A DNA stretch of 10,566 nucleotides from a bacterium (GCA_021780625.1 JAJXYI010000209.1:1-10566), one strand, 5' to 3'. Shown: positions 1 through 6,847, counted from the first letter of the stretch. The notes: a model not told the origin generated them from the letters alone. Program-made: numbers and translations.

Positions 1-429
1 GTCTCGGACCTGCCGGAGCGCTTCCTCAAGATTTCGCTGCCGCGTCCCGCCGAGCGCAAGCCGGCCGAGGGCGAGGCCGCCGCCCAGCCCGAGCTGTCGG
101 TCGAAGACCGTGAGAAGCTCGCGAAGATGCAGGGAGATCTGCTGTGGCTCGTACGCGAGGGCTACGTGACGGAATTCATCGACAGCCGACTTTTCGCTCC
201 GCCGCCTATGGTGGAGGCGCGAAAGAAGGAGGTGGAGTCCGAAGAGCACGATCCGGAGAACTTCCCGGAGGCTCCGGTCGAGCCGGCCCAGCCGGCACCC
301 GAAGCGGCAGTGCCCGCCTCTCCGGCCGAGCCCATCGCTCCGGTGGCTCCCGTCGAGGCGACTCCTTCGGAGCCCGCCGCTCCCGAGCCGGAGTCCGACG
401 ACACGCCGCCACCCGCGCCCCAGGCCTGA
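1..429 (+). CDS. C-terminal part of an unrecognised protein with a possible winged-helix segment and a Pro/Ala/Glu-rich tail (5' end outside window)
   Basis: Reading frame 1 is open from the first base to the TGA at 427-429, giving the last 142 residues of a longer protein. The visible part has a short charged linker (PAERKPAEGEAAAQPE), then a helical-looking stretch (about residues 34-60, LSVEDREKLAKMQGDLLWLV) followed by REGYVTEFIDSRLFAPPP, which resembles the recognition helix and wing of a winged-helix fold. From about residue 80 to the end the chain is low-complexity, made of Pro, Ala, Glu, Val and Ser, and is probably disordered. I do not recognise the family and the N-terminus is missing, so no function is assigned. 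A hairpin spans its stop codon and a strong terminator lies 27 bases downstream, so transcription probably ends here. It is convergent with glpK. That the frame is a real coding end is fairly secure; the winged-helix reading is tentative. Confidence 0.75.
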   Translation, partial: VSDLPERFLKISLPRPAERKPAEGEAAAQPELSVEDREKLAKMQGDLLWLVREGYVTEFIDSRLFAPPPMVEARKKEVESEEHDPENFPEAPVEPAQPAPEAAVPASPAEPIAPVAPVEATPSEPAAPEPESDDTPPPAPQA

Positions 430-437
430 GGCCTGGG
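419..437 (+). repeat. Perfect 8-bp inverted repeat centred on the stop codon
   Basis: CCCAGGCC (419-426) and GGCCTGGG (430-437) are exact reverse complements separated only by the TGA stop at 427-429. In RNA this would be a tight GC-rich hairpin with the stop codon as its triloop. There is no T-run directly after it, so it is not itself an intrinsic terminator, but it sits 19 bases before one. Confidence 0.6.
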
Positions 438-456
438 TTCAACGATTGGTTTTCCC

Positions 457-493
457 GAACGCGGATGTCTCCCGGCATCCGCGTTCTGTTTTT
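457..493 (+). terminator. Rho-independent terminator after the first gene
   Basis: GAACGCGGATG (457-467) and CATCCGCGTTC (476-486) form a perfect 11-bp stem with an 8-base loop, followed by TGTTTTT (487-493). This is a canonical intrinsic terminator for + strand transcription leaving the partial first gene. On the - strand the same stem is followed by GGGAAAAC rather than a T-run, so it would be a poor terminator for glpK arriving from the other side. Confidence 0.9.
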
Positions 494-513
494 GGCACCC
501 TCCCGAAGGGCGG

Positions 514-2019
514 TCACTCATCCACGGCCCAGCCTTTGGATCGCTCCACGGCGCGGTGCCATGCGTCCCGGCCCTTTTGGAGGGCCCGGGAGACACGCGC
601 CGGCTTGAAGCACCGGTCGGCCGTCCACAGGGCGCGGATTTCGTCCCGATCTTTCCATACCCCCACGGCGAGCCCGGCGAGGAAGGCCGCGCCGAGCGCA
701 GTGGTCTCGCGCGTGGCCGGACGAGTCACCGGAACGCGCAGCAGGTCGCATTGGAACTGCATGAGGGCGTCGTTGACCGTCGCGCCTCCGTCGACCCGAA
801 GCTCCCGGAGGCGGAGTCCTGCGTCGGCTTCCATCGCGGCGATGAGGTCGGCGCTCTGGTAGGCGATGCTGTCGAGGGCCGCGCGTGCGAGATGCGCCGC
901 GGTGGTGCCGCGGGTGAGGCCGAGAATGGCGCCGCGCGCCGCGGGGTCCCAGTGGGGGGCGCCCAGCCCGGTGAACGCCGGCACGAACTGCACTCCGCCG
1001 CTGTCGGGAACGCGCGCCGCCAGTTCCTCGATGTCTGAGGAGCGGGCGATCACGCCCAGCCCGTCTCGTATCCATTGCACCACTGCACCGCCGATGAAGA
1101 CGCTGCCCTCGAGCGCATACTCGAGCGGCTGCCCAGGGCCCAGCCGCCACGCCACGGTCGTGAGCAGGTTGTGGCGCGAGGCTACGGGCTTGTGCCCGGT
1201 GTGGAGGAGCAGGAAGCAGCCGGTGCCGTAGGTGTTCTTCGCCTGGCCGGGCATGAAGCAGGCCTGGCCGAAGAGCGCGGACTGCTGGTCGCCCGCAATG
1301 CCCGCGATGGGCAGGCCCCGCAGGGCGGGCACGGTCGCCACCTCGCCGCAAACCCCGCTGGAGGGCCGGATCTCGGGCAGCACCTCGCGAGGGATCCGCA
1401 GGATCCTCAGGAGCTCGTCGTCCCAGTCGCCCGTGCGCAGGTCCATCATCAGGGTTCGCGACGCGTTCGAGGGGTCCGTGGCGTGCACGGCGCCGCCGGT
1501 CAGGCGCCACAGCAGCCAGGTGTCGACCGTCCCGAAGGCCAGTTCGCCCCTCGAGGCACGTCTCCGCAGTCCGGGTACGCGGTCGAGCAGCCAGGCGAGC
1601 TTGGTCCCGCTGAAATACGGGTCCAGCAGGAGCCCCGTGCGCGAGCGAAACAGGGGCTCGTGGCCCGCGCGCCGGAGCCGTGCGCAGGCGTCGGCGGTGC
1701 GGCGGTCCTGCCAGACGATGGCCGGGGCGACGGGGCGCCCGGTGGAGCGCTCCCACAGCAGGGTCGTCTCGCGCTGGTTGGTCAGGCCGATGGCGGCGAC
1801 CTGCGCGCGCTCGAGGTTGGCCTCGGCAAGTGCGGCGAGCGCGGTGCGCCGGGTGCTCTCCCAAAGGTCCTCGGGATCGTGTTCCACCCAGCCGGGCCGG
1901 GGGTAACGCTGGGGAAACTCCTGCTGGGCGGCGGCCAGGGTGCGCCCGGCGCGATCGAAGACGATGGCGCGCGAGGACGTCGTTCCCTGGTCGAGGGCGA
2001 GGACGTAGGGCGGGGGCAT
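514..2019 (-). CDS. glpK: Glycerol kinase
   Basis: This 501-residue FGGY-family sugar kinase phosphorylates glycerol with ATP to sn-glycerol 3-phosphate in the cytoplasm, feeding glycolysis and phospholipid synthesis. The N-terminal phosphate loop [15 protein letters not shown] is at residues 8-22. The glycerol-contacting residues of E. coli GlpK are all present (R83, E84 in NQRETT, W103, Y135), and the catalytic base is D244 in [10 protein letters not shown]. The FGGY signature [11 protein letters not shown]...ALD (363-383) and the ATP-site motif [10 protein letters not shown] (408-417) follow. Length matches E. coli (502). Where E. coli has Arg236 of the fructose 1,6-bisphosphate site, this protein has Gly235, so that allosteric control is probably absent. 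The ATG at 2019 fits the family N-terminus but has no Shine-Dalgarno sequence. It lies 49 bp after the ispA-type gene on the same strand, and no glpF or glpD is nearby. Identification is very secure. Confidence 0.97.
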   Translation of the reverse strand: MPPPYVLALDQGTTSSRAIVFDRAGRTLAAAQQEFPQRYPRPGWVEHDPEDLWESTRRTALAALAEANLERAQVAAIGLTNQRETTLLWERSTGRPVAPAIVWQDRRTADACARLRRAGHEPLFRSRTGLLLDPYFSGTKLAWLLDRVPGLRRRASRGELAFGTVDTWLLWRLTGGAVHATDPSNASRTLMMDLRTGDWDDELLRILRIPREVLPEIRPSSGVCGEVATVPALRGLPIAGIAGDQQSALFGQACFMPGQAKNTYGTGCFLLLHTGHKPVASRHNLLTTVAWRLGPGQPLEYALEGSVFIGGAVVQWIRDGLGVIARSSDIEELAARVPDSGGVQFVPAFTGLGAPHWDPAARGAILGLTRGTTAAHLARAALDSIAYQSADLIAAMEADAGLRLRELRVDGGATVNDALMQFQCDLLRVPVTRPATRETTALGAAFLAGLAVGVWKDRDEIRALWTADRCFKPARVSRALQKGRDAWHRAVERSKGWAVDE

Positions 2020-2068
2020 GCGGGAAGTGTCGCCGAAGCGCCCCGATTGTCCAGCGCCCGCGCCTGTG

Positions 2069-2950
2069 TCACCGCACCCGAAGCTCCATGCCGGACACCA
2101 GGTGGATGAGGAAGGGGGCGCCGCCGGGGATCGAGTTGAGCGCCTCGAGCGCGGCCTGGGTCTGCTCGTGGGCGATGCGGCGCGCCGCGTCGAGGCCGTG
2201 GTGCTTCACGTAGGTGGTTTTGTCGGCCGCCACGTCCTTCCCTGCGGTCTTCCCCAGCGTCGCGCTGTCGCTCGTGACGTCGAGGATGTCGTCGATGATC
2301 TGAAACGCGAGGCCGGTGTGCCGGCCCGCGCGGCGCAGGCGGTCGAGGTCCTCCTGGCGCGAGCCTCCGCACAGGCCGCCCATGACCAGCGCGGCTTCGA
2401 TCATCGCCGCGGTCTTGTTGAGATGGATGAAGTCCAGCTCCTCCGAGCTGATCGAGGGCTGGCTTTCGGCGAGCAGGTCGGCCATCTGGCCCCCGATGAG
2501 GCGCCGGCTGCCCGCCGCTTCGGAGAGCTCGCGCACCAGGGCGGCGGCGAGCGCGGAATCCGCCGCATAGGCGGTCGGGAGCAGGGCGAAGGCGTGCGTG
2601 AGCAGGGCGTCACCGGCGAGCAGGGCCGTGGCCTCGTCGAAGGCCTTGTGAAGCGTCGGCCGTCCCCGGCGCAGGTCGTCGTCGTCCATGCACGGCAGGT
2701 CGTCATGGATCAGCGAATACGTGTGCACGCACTCGATCGCGATCGCGGCCGCGAGCGCGTCGGCCTTGGACCCGGCCAGGTCGGCGGCGGCCAGGCAGAG
2801 CACCGGCCTCAGGCGCTTGCCGCCGGCCGCGAGGCTGTAGGCCATGGCCTCGTGCAGTCTCGCCGGCCTCGTGCCTGCATCGGGGAGGAGGGTGTGGAGT
2901 CCCTGTTTCACCCGGTGCAGGTAGGTTTCGAACTGGGTTTTAAAGTCCAT
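2069..2950 (-). CDS. ispA: Short-chain (2E,6E)-farnesyl / geranylgeranyl diphosphate synthase, IspA type
   Basis: This 293-residue class I trans-prenyltransferase condenses isopentenyl diphosphate with allylic diphosphates to make C15 or C20 prenyl diphosphates, precursors of undecaprenyl phosphate, quinones and carotenoids. GGKRLRP (43-49) is the IPP-binding motif. The first aspartate-rich motif is DDLPCMD at 83-89 within [17 protein letters not shown], with the two-residue insert typical of bacterial enzymes. The second is DDILD at 220-224. The residues before the first motif (TYSLIHDD) match E. coli IspA closely, favouring FPP, but product length cannot be read reliably and GGPP is possible. 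The ATG at 2950 gives the usual N-terminus; no Shine-Dalgarno sequence precedes it. It is the first gene of a likely unit with glpK and is divergent from the FmdB-family gene. Confidence 0.93.
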   Translation of the reverse strand: MDFKTQFETYLHRVKQGLHTLLPDAGTRPARLHEAMAYSLAAGGKRLRPVLCLAAADLAGSKADALAAAIAIECVHTYSLIHDDLPCMDDDDLRRGRPTLHKAFDEATALLAGDALLTHAFALLPTAYAADSALAAALVRELSEAAGSRRLIGGQMADLLAESQPSISSEELDFIHLNKTAAMIEAALVMGGLCGGSRQEDLDRLRRAGRHTGLAFQIIDDILDVTSDSATLGKTAGKDVAADKTTYVKHHGLDAARRIAHEQTQAALEALNSIPGGAPFLIHLVSGMELRVR

Positions 2951-3156
2951 GGTGCGGTGGCGGCATTGAAGTCGTGCCTGCGTCGAGGAGGCAACCCAAA
3001 GGCTCGGGATGGGATGCCTGAGGGGTGATCGCGGAGGCGGGGCGCTTCTTTAAGTGCTTGAACACAAAACGGTCCGCTCTGTCGCCGTGGAATTTCTCAA
3101 GCAAAACCTCGCCAGCGGGCGCCGGTCGTCACATAAAAACCGGCTCTTTTTGGACT
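2951..3156. other. Divergent intergenic region between ispA and the FmdB-family gene
   Basis: These 206 bases separate two divergent starts and must hold promoters for both directions. The stretch around 3046-3110 is visibly richer in A+T than the rest of the window, with TTTAAG, TTGAAC (3058-3063) and GGAATTTCTC, but no pair of -35 and -10 hexamers at proper spacing was convincing on either strand. The frame of the FmdB gene stays open upstream to 3025, but that extension (MIAEAGRFFKCLN...) has no family resemblance. A hairpin lies at its right end. Confidence 0.5.
3121..3151 (+). promoter_or_regulatory. Terminator-like hairpin in the leader of the FmdB-family gene
   Basis: GCCGGT (3121-3126) and ACCGGC (3139-3144) form a 6-bp stem with a 12-base A-rich loop, followed at once by TCTTTTT (3145-3151). 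The T-run ends 5 bases before the ATG at 3157. This has the shape of a short intrinsic terminator placed just upstream of a gene rather than after one. It could attenuate the FmdB gene, stop read-through arriving from upstream, or occlude the ribosome site. The stem is short, so it may also be chance. Confidence 0.4.
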
Positions 3157-3402
3157 ATGCCTACCTACGAGTACGTGTGTGATAAGTGCGGAAAGGAGTT
3201 CGAGGTCTTTCAGTCGATGAAGGACGACGCGCTGAAGACGTGCCAGTGCGGAAAGAAGGGCAAGGTCCGCCGCAAGATCGGCGGCGGTGCCGGGCTCATC
3301 TTCAAGGGCTCCGGCTTCTACATCACCGACTACAAGAAAAGCTCCTCGAGCTCGTCGTCGTCCGCTTCGGGTGGGGGCGAAAAAAAGACCGGGGCGTCCT
3401 AG
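3157..3402 (+). CDS. FmdB-family zinc-ribbon protein
   Basis: This 81-residue cytoplasmic protein has the opening typical of the FmdB/CxxC zinc-ribbon family: MPTYEYVCDKCGKEFEVFQSM. One half of the zinc knuckle is C8-x-x-C11. The other is C29-Q-C31, a CxC where the family normally has CxxC. The conserved middle GAGLIFKGSGFYITDYK (45-60) is characteristic of the family, followed by a poly-Ser tract (62-69) and a short Gly/Lys tail. The family was named from a putative regulator of formamidase genes, but its biochemical role is generally unknown, so none is claimed. The ATG at 3157 was chosen because MPTYEY is the family start; the frame is open further upstream with no family resemblance. No Shine-Dalgarno sequence is present. 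It is divergent from ispA and followed after 44 bp by a membrane-protein gene on the same strand. Confidence 0.9.
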   Translation: MPTYEYVCDKCGKEFEVFQSMKDDALKTCQCGKKGKVRRKIGGGAGLIFKGSGFYITDYKKSSSSSSSSASGGGEKKTGAS

Positions 3403-3446
3403 GTTTGCCCCCGCCTGGCTGGCCGCTTCCGGGCTCCCTCCTCATC

Positions 3447-4109
3447 ATGAACTCCTCGAAGATCGAACGCGCGCGGTACGGCCCCGGCTGGGCGGAGGTC
3501 CTCTTCGGCGCCGTGCTGAGCGCAGTGCTCGGGGTGTTGCTGTGCGCGGCGTGGCTGGTGTGGAAACCCGTTCCGAAGGTGATGGTGCCCCCCAAGACCC
3601 CGGACGCGTATTCGGTCTGGTACATTCGAGGGTCCACGGATCCCGACCTCGGCCAGGCCTGGCTTCGCAAACGGCACGCGCTGCTCGACGGCCAGTCCAT
3701 CAGCCTGTCGGAAGAGGAGCTCAACACGGCGGCGGTCACGCGGATGGAGCGTCCGCGCAACGAACAGGGTGCGGATGAGGGGGCGTCGCTGACCCCGGGT
3801 GAGGTGAATTTCCGCATCGTCGGCGATCAACTGCAGGTGGCGGTGCCCGTGAAGGTGGCGCTGCTGGGCAGGTCCATCATCGTGCAGGCGACGGGCGGAT
3901 TTGCGCGCGAGGGCCGGCGTTTTGTCTTTGCCCCATCGCAGATCTACGTGGGCTCGTGTCCGGTGGGGCGGCTGCCCCTGGTCGCCTCGATTGTGCTGCG
4001 TCGTCTCTATTCGAGCCAATGCGTGCCGGACGATCTGGTGGCCGCTTGGGACAAACTCACTGGGGTGAGCATTTCCGGCGGTCGACTCAAACTGGACGCA
4101 GGCCCCTGA
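3447..4109 (+). CDS. Single-pass membrane protein of unknown function, possibly TULIP/YpmS-like
   Basis: This 220-residue protein has a short charged N-terminus, one strong membrane segment (about residues 15-39, VLFGAVLSAVLGVLLCAAWLVW) and a domain of about 180 residues predicted outside the cytoplasm. The outer part starts with a proline-rich linker (PVPKVMVPPKTP). It then has SISLSEEELNTAA (84-96), beta-rich stretches VNFRIVGDQLQVAVPV and SIIVQATGGFAREGRRFVFAPSQIYVG (120-169), PVGRLPLVASIVLRRLY (172-188) and a last strand VSISGGRLKL. That order (a 'lsEeELN' helix, alternating strands, 'G.lPl' helix, final strand) recalls the YpmS/DUF2140 and DUF2993 lipid-binding-like families, but this is from pattern alone. 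The ATG at 3447 is the last good start before the membrane segment, with no Shine-Dalgarno sequence. It may be co-transcribed with the FmdB-family gene. It ends 9 bp from the convergent pta. Confidence 0.8.
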   Translation: MNSSKIERARYGPGWAEVLFGAVLSAVLGVLLCAAWLVWKPVPKVMVPPKTPDAYSVWYIRGSTDPDLGQAWLRKRHALLDGQSISLSEEELNTAAVTRMERPRNEQGADEGASLTPGEVNFRIVGDQLQVAVPVKVALLGRSIIVQATGGFAREGRRFVFAPSQIYVGSCPVGRLPLVASIVLRRLYSSQCVPDDLVAAWDKLTGVSISGGRLKLDAGP

Positions 4110-4126
4110 AGGCGGCGCCTACGGGG
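4103..4126. repeat. Imperfect hairpin spanning both stop codons of a convergent pair
   Basis: An 11-bp palindrome AGGCG-G-CGCCT (4110-4120) fills the gap between the membrane-protein stop (TGA, 4107-4109) and the pta stop (4119-4121, - strand), flanked by CCCC (4103-4106) and GGGG (4123-4126). It lacks a T-run on either strand, so any role as a shared terminator would not be of the classical type. Confidence 0.3.
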
Positions 4127-5150
4127 TTCCGTAGAGCAGGCGGCGGTCGATGGCCTGGCATCCCACGACTGCGGCCGCGCCGAACACGTCGTGTGCGCTC
4201 GCGCCGCGGCTGATCTCGGCGGCCGGGCGGCTGAGGCCCGTGATGATCTGGCCAAAGGTGTTTGCGCCGGCCAGCAGCTGGACGAGCTTGAAGGCGATAT
4301 TGCCGCTGTTCAGGTCGGGGAAGATCAGCACGTTGGCGTGGCCTGCGACCGGGCCGGAGATCCGCTTCGCGCCGGCGATCCCGAAATCCAGCGCTGCGTC
4401 GACCTGGAGTTCGCCGTCAATTTCCATCGGGAGCGACGCCGCGTCTGCTTTCGCTCGGGCCAGCTCGGTGGCGCGGCGCATCTTCAGGATGGCGGGATGC
4501 TGGGAATTGCTCTTTGACGAATAACTCAGCATCGCCACGCGCGGAATGTCGTTGGTCAGATGGCGCGCGATCATCGCGGTGGACAGGGCGATGTCGCAGA
4601 GCTGCTCCGCCGTGGGTTCAGGGATCACGCCGCAGTCCGCCAGGAAGAGCGTGCCGTCCGCGCCGATCTTTCGCTCGTCCCAGTCGAGGATCATGAGCGA
4701 CGAGGCGGTCTGGACGTGTTCCTGACGCGGGATGATCTGGAAGAGCGGACGCAGGGCGCTGGCGTCGGACACTGCGGCGCCGCCCACCATCGCGTCGGCC
4801 TGGCCGTTGGCGAGCATCAGCGTGGCGTAGTAGCCGGTGTCGAGGGCGGCGGTGCGGAGATCGCCGAGCATCAGCTGGCGCTCGGAGCGCATCTGCTCGA
4901 GCTGGGTGATGAAGCCCGGCAGGTCCTCGCTTTCGCCGGGTTGGATGATGCGCATGCCCTTCGTGTCCAGGGAGAGGCGGGACGCGGTTTCCTTCACCAG
5001 CCTGCGGTCGCCCAGCAGGATCGGCGCGCCCATGCGGCGCGTCACCCACTGGCGCGCCGCCTGGAGCACGCGCGGGTCTGCGCCTTCTGAAAAGACGATG
5101 CGCTTGGGATGGCGCTGCAGCCTTTCGATGAGCTTGGTGAGGAGTGGCAT
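4119..5150 (-). CDS. pta: Phosphate acetyltransferase (phosphotransacetylase)
   Basis: This 343-residue cytoplasmic enzyme interconverts acetyl-CoA and acetyl phosphate (EC 2.3.1.8), normally working with acetate kinase. It matches the short, single-domain form (about 330-340 residues) without the extra N-terminal domains of E. coli Pta. The N-terminus KRIVFSEGADPRVLQAA (16-32), the middle GGAAVSDASALRPLFQII (123-140) and VAMLSYSSKSNSQHPA (205-220) are typical. So is the C-terminal block VLIFPDLNSGNIAFKLVQLL (274-293) with SRGASAHD (314-321), where R315 and D321 match the active-site Arg310 and Asp316 of the Methanosarcina enzyme in spacing and context. The ATG at 5148-5150 gives the usual start; no Shine-Dalgarno sequence precedes it. 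No acetate kinase gene is in the window, so its partner is elsewhere. It is divergent from murJ. Confidence 0.95.
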   Translation of the reverse strand: MPLLTKLIERLQRHPKRIVFSEGADPRVLQAARQWVTRRMGAPILLGDRRLVKETASRLSLDTKGMRIIQPGESEDLPGFITQLEQMRSERQLMLGDLRTAALDTGYYATLMLANGQADAMVGGAAVSDASALRPLFQIIPRQEHVQTASSLMILDWDERKIGADGTLFLADCGVIPEPTAEQLCDIALSTAMIARHLTNDIPRVAMLSYSSKSNSQHPAILKMRRATELARAKADAASLPMEIDGELQVDAALDFGIAGAKRISGPVAGHANVLIFPDLNSGNIAFKLVQLLAGANTFGQIITGLSRPAAEISRGASAHDVFGAAAVVGCQAIDRRLLYGTP

Positions 5151-5279
5151 GTGACCCGGGCAGGCTGTTCCGCGTCGCGGGGTGCGTCAATGCCGCAGGG
5201 TGCGTTTCGGGGCCGCTGCCCGGCGGGGCATGGGCGCTAATGGCTTGCGGAGGATGGGCGCCGCCGGGAAAACGTCTGC
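5151..5279. other. Divergent intergenic region between pta and murJ
   Basis: These 129 bases must carry promoters for pta (leftward) and murJ (rightward). The stretch is very G+C-rich and no -35/-10 pair stands out. It contains an 11-bp palindrome CCGCG-T-CGCGG (5170-5180) and two copies of GGGTGCGT (5180-5187 and 5198-5205) spaced 18 bp apart. An in-frame TAA at 5238-5240 limits how far murJ could extend upstream. Confidence 0.45.
5180..5205 (+). repeat. Direct repeat of GGGTGCGT, 18 bp apart
   Basis: GGGTGCGT occurs at 5180-5187 and again at 5198-5205 in the pta/murJ divergent region. The spacing is close to two helical turns, as expected for a regulator binding tandem sites, but the unit is short and G-rich and may be chance in this base composition. 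Confidence 0.25.
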
Positions 5280-6830
5280 GTGTCGAAGCAGCTCAAGAAC
5301 ATCGGCGTTGTATCGGGACTCACGGTCGTCTCCCGCGTGCTCGGGCTGTTCCGCGACGCGCTGAGCGCGGCCGTCTTCGGCGCCTCGGCGCTCAACTCGG
5401 CCTTTGTCACGGCGTTCCGGATACCCAACCTGTTCCGCCGGCTGCTCGGCGAGGGCTCGCTCACCGCCGCGTTCATCCCGACCCTCCAGCACGAGCTCCA
5501 CGGGAAGGGCCGGGACTCGGCCTACCGGCTCGTCAACGAGGTGGCGTCGTGGACCTTTGTGGTGACGACCGGACTGGTTGCCCTGGGCATGTTCGCCTGC
5601 GCCCACGCCCGCCTGCTCACCGGACACGAGGAGCGCTGGTATCTCAGCGCGGACCTGTCCGTATTCCTGTTCCCCTACCTGGTCTTCGTCTGCGTGGCCG
5701 CCGTTTACAACGCCACGCTCAATGTGATGCAGCGCTTCACCGAGTCGGCGCTGTCGCCGGTGCTGCTGAACGTCACGATGATCGTCACGCTTGGCGGCGC
5801 CGGGCTGCACTGGGCCTCGTCGCCCATGGGGGAGATGTATTGGCTCTGTGCCGGCGTGCTGATCGGTGGCGTCCTGCAGATGCTTCTTCCCGCGGTGGCG
5901 CTGTTCCGGCGGGGCTGGCGCCCCCGTTTCCTGCTATCCTGGTCGCCCGGGGTTCGGGAGATCGCCTGGCTCATGGCCCCCGGGCTGTGGGGCGCCGCGA
6001 TCTACCAGGTCAACCTGGTGGTGATCCAGCTGCTTGCGATGTCGCTCAACGACTGGGCTGCGACGCTGTTGTTTTACGCCGGGCGCATCACGGAGCTTCC
6101 GATCGGCGTGTTTGCGATCGCCGTGTCGACGGTGGTCTATCCTGCGATTGCGGAGCATGCCGCCAGGGGAGATTACAAGTCGATGGCCTCGGACTACCTG
6201 CGCGGCATGCGGATGATCCTGGTGATCAACGTGCCCGCCGCAGCGGGGCTGGCGATGCTCAGCGAACCGATCGTGCGCGTGCTGTTCCAACGCGGACATT
6301 TTTCGGCGGCCGACACGCATTTCCTGGCCCCGCTCATCGCACTGTCGGTGATCGGACTGCCCTTTTTCTCGGCCGTCAGCCTCACAACCCGGGCGTTTTA
6401 TGCGCTCAAGGACACGGCCACTCCCGTGCGCGTCGCCACGGTCAGCTTTTTCATCAATCTCGGCCTCAGCCTGCTGCTGATGCATCCGCTCGGAACGGCG
6501 GGGCTCGTGGTGGCGAGCACCACGGCGGTCGTGATCCAGTGCGCGACGCTCCAGGTCCTGCTCGCGCGCCGCGTGCGCGAGATCCGCATGGGGCTGCTGG
6601 TGCCGGACCTGCTCAAGATCGCGGTGGGAGCGCTGGCGATGAGCGCGTTGGTGGCGGCGGGCTGGTGGGGCTGGCTGAGGAGCGGCGGCCTGCGTGCGGA
6701 CCTCGTTGCACTCGGAGCGCTGATCCCGGCCGGTACGCTAGTGTACGGCGGCGTCCTTTGGATGACGAAGATCGGAGGCCGCGAGGAGTTCGCAGCCTTG
6801 CTGGGGAAGCTTCGCGCGCGGCTGGGCTGA
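5280..6830 (+). CDS. murJ: Lipid II flippase MurJ (MviN family)
   Basis: This 516-residue polytopic membrane protein of the MOP superfamily flips lipid-linked peptidoglycan precursor across the cytoplasmic membrane. It shows the expected series of hydrophobic segments (family: 14) and the family hallmarks SRVLGLFRDALSAAVFGA (18-35), FRIPNLFRRLLGEGSLTAAF (46-65) and YAGRITELPIGVFAIAVST (266-284). Aligned with E. coli MurJ, the cavity arginines R18, R24, R52 and R270 correspond to R19, R25, R53 and R269 here. E. coli Asp39 corresponds to Ser40 and Asp269 to Gly268. The start is GTG at 5280: an in-frame TAA lies at 5238, no ATG, TTG or other GTG lies between, and MSKQLKN fits the family N-terminus. 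Only a weak GGGA (5266-5269) precedes it. It is divergent from pta and convergent with the galactokinase. Confidence 0.96.
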   Translation: MSKQLKNIGVVSGLTVVSRVLGLFRDALSAAVFGASALNSAFVTAFRIPNLFRRLLGEGSLTAAFIPTLQHELHGKGRDSAYRLVNEVASWTFVVTTGLVALGMFACAHARLLTGHEERWYLSADLSVFLFPYLVFVCVAAVYNATLNVMQRFTESALSPVLLNVTMIVTLGGAGLHWASSPMGEMYWLCAGVLIGGVLQMLLPAVALFRRGWRPRFLLSWSPGVREIAWLMAPGLWGAAIYQVNLVVIQLLAMSLNDWAATLLFYAGRITELPIGVFAIAVSTVVYPAIAEHAARGDYKSMASDYLRGMRMILVINVPAAAGLAMLSEPIVRVLFQRGHFSAADTHFLAPLIALSVIGLPFFSAVSLTTRAFYALKDTATPVRVATVSFFINLGLSLLLMHPLGTAGLVVASTTAVVIQCATLQVLLARRVREIRMGLLVPDLLKIAVGALAMSALVAAGWWGWLRSGGLRADLVALGALIPAGTLVYGGVLWMTKIGGREEFAALLGKLRARLG

Positions 6831-6834
6831 CTTT

Positions 6835-6847
6835 CCCCGCAGCGGGG
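6835..6847. repeat. Palindrome after murJ, first of two tandem hairpins
   Basis: CCCCGC-A-GCGGGG (6835-6847) is a perfect 13-bp palindrome starting 4 bases after the murJ stop. As RNA it would fold CCCCG/CGGGG around a three-base loop. No T-run follows on either strand. Confidence 0.5.

Noticed and set aside
1392..1406. GGATCC-GCA-GGATCC repeat
   Set aside because: It lies in glpK coding sequence and simply encodes the repeated residues of LRILRIP.
1075..3028. Long + strand open frames (1075-2109 and 2018-3028) opposite glpK and ispA
   Set aside because: Both are antisense shadows of genes with complete catalytic motifs; their translations are low-complexity Gly/Arg/Ala.
3025..3156. N-terminal extension of the FmdB-family protein to 3025
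   Set aside because: MPTYEY at 3157 is the family's normal N-terminus; the extension would need to translate through the leader hairpin.
3338..3370. Short TCG/TCC/AGC-type repeats in the FmdB gene
   Set aside because: They encode the poly-Ser tract of the protein; no sign of an expanded repeat locus.
5254..5364. ATG at 5254 directly after GCGGAGG, opening a short frame into murJ
   Set aside because: The purine run touches the ATG with no spacer, the peptide (Ser/Arg-rich, about 36 residues) has no recognisable feature, and it overlaps murJ out of frame.
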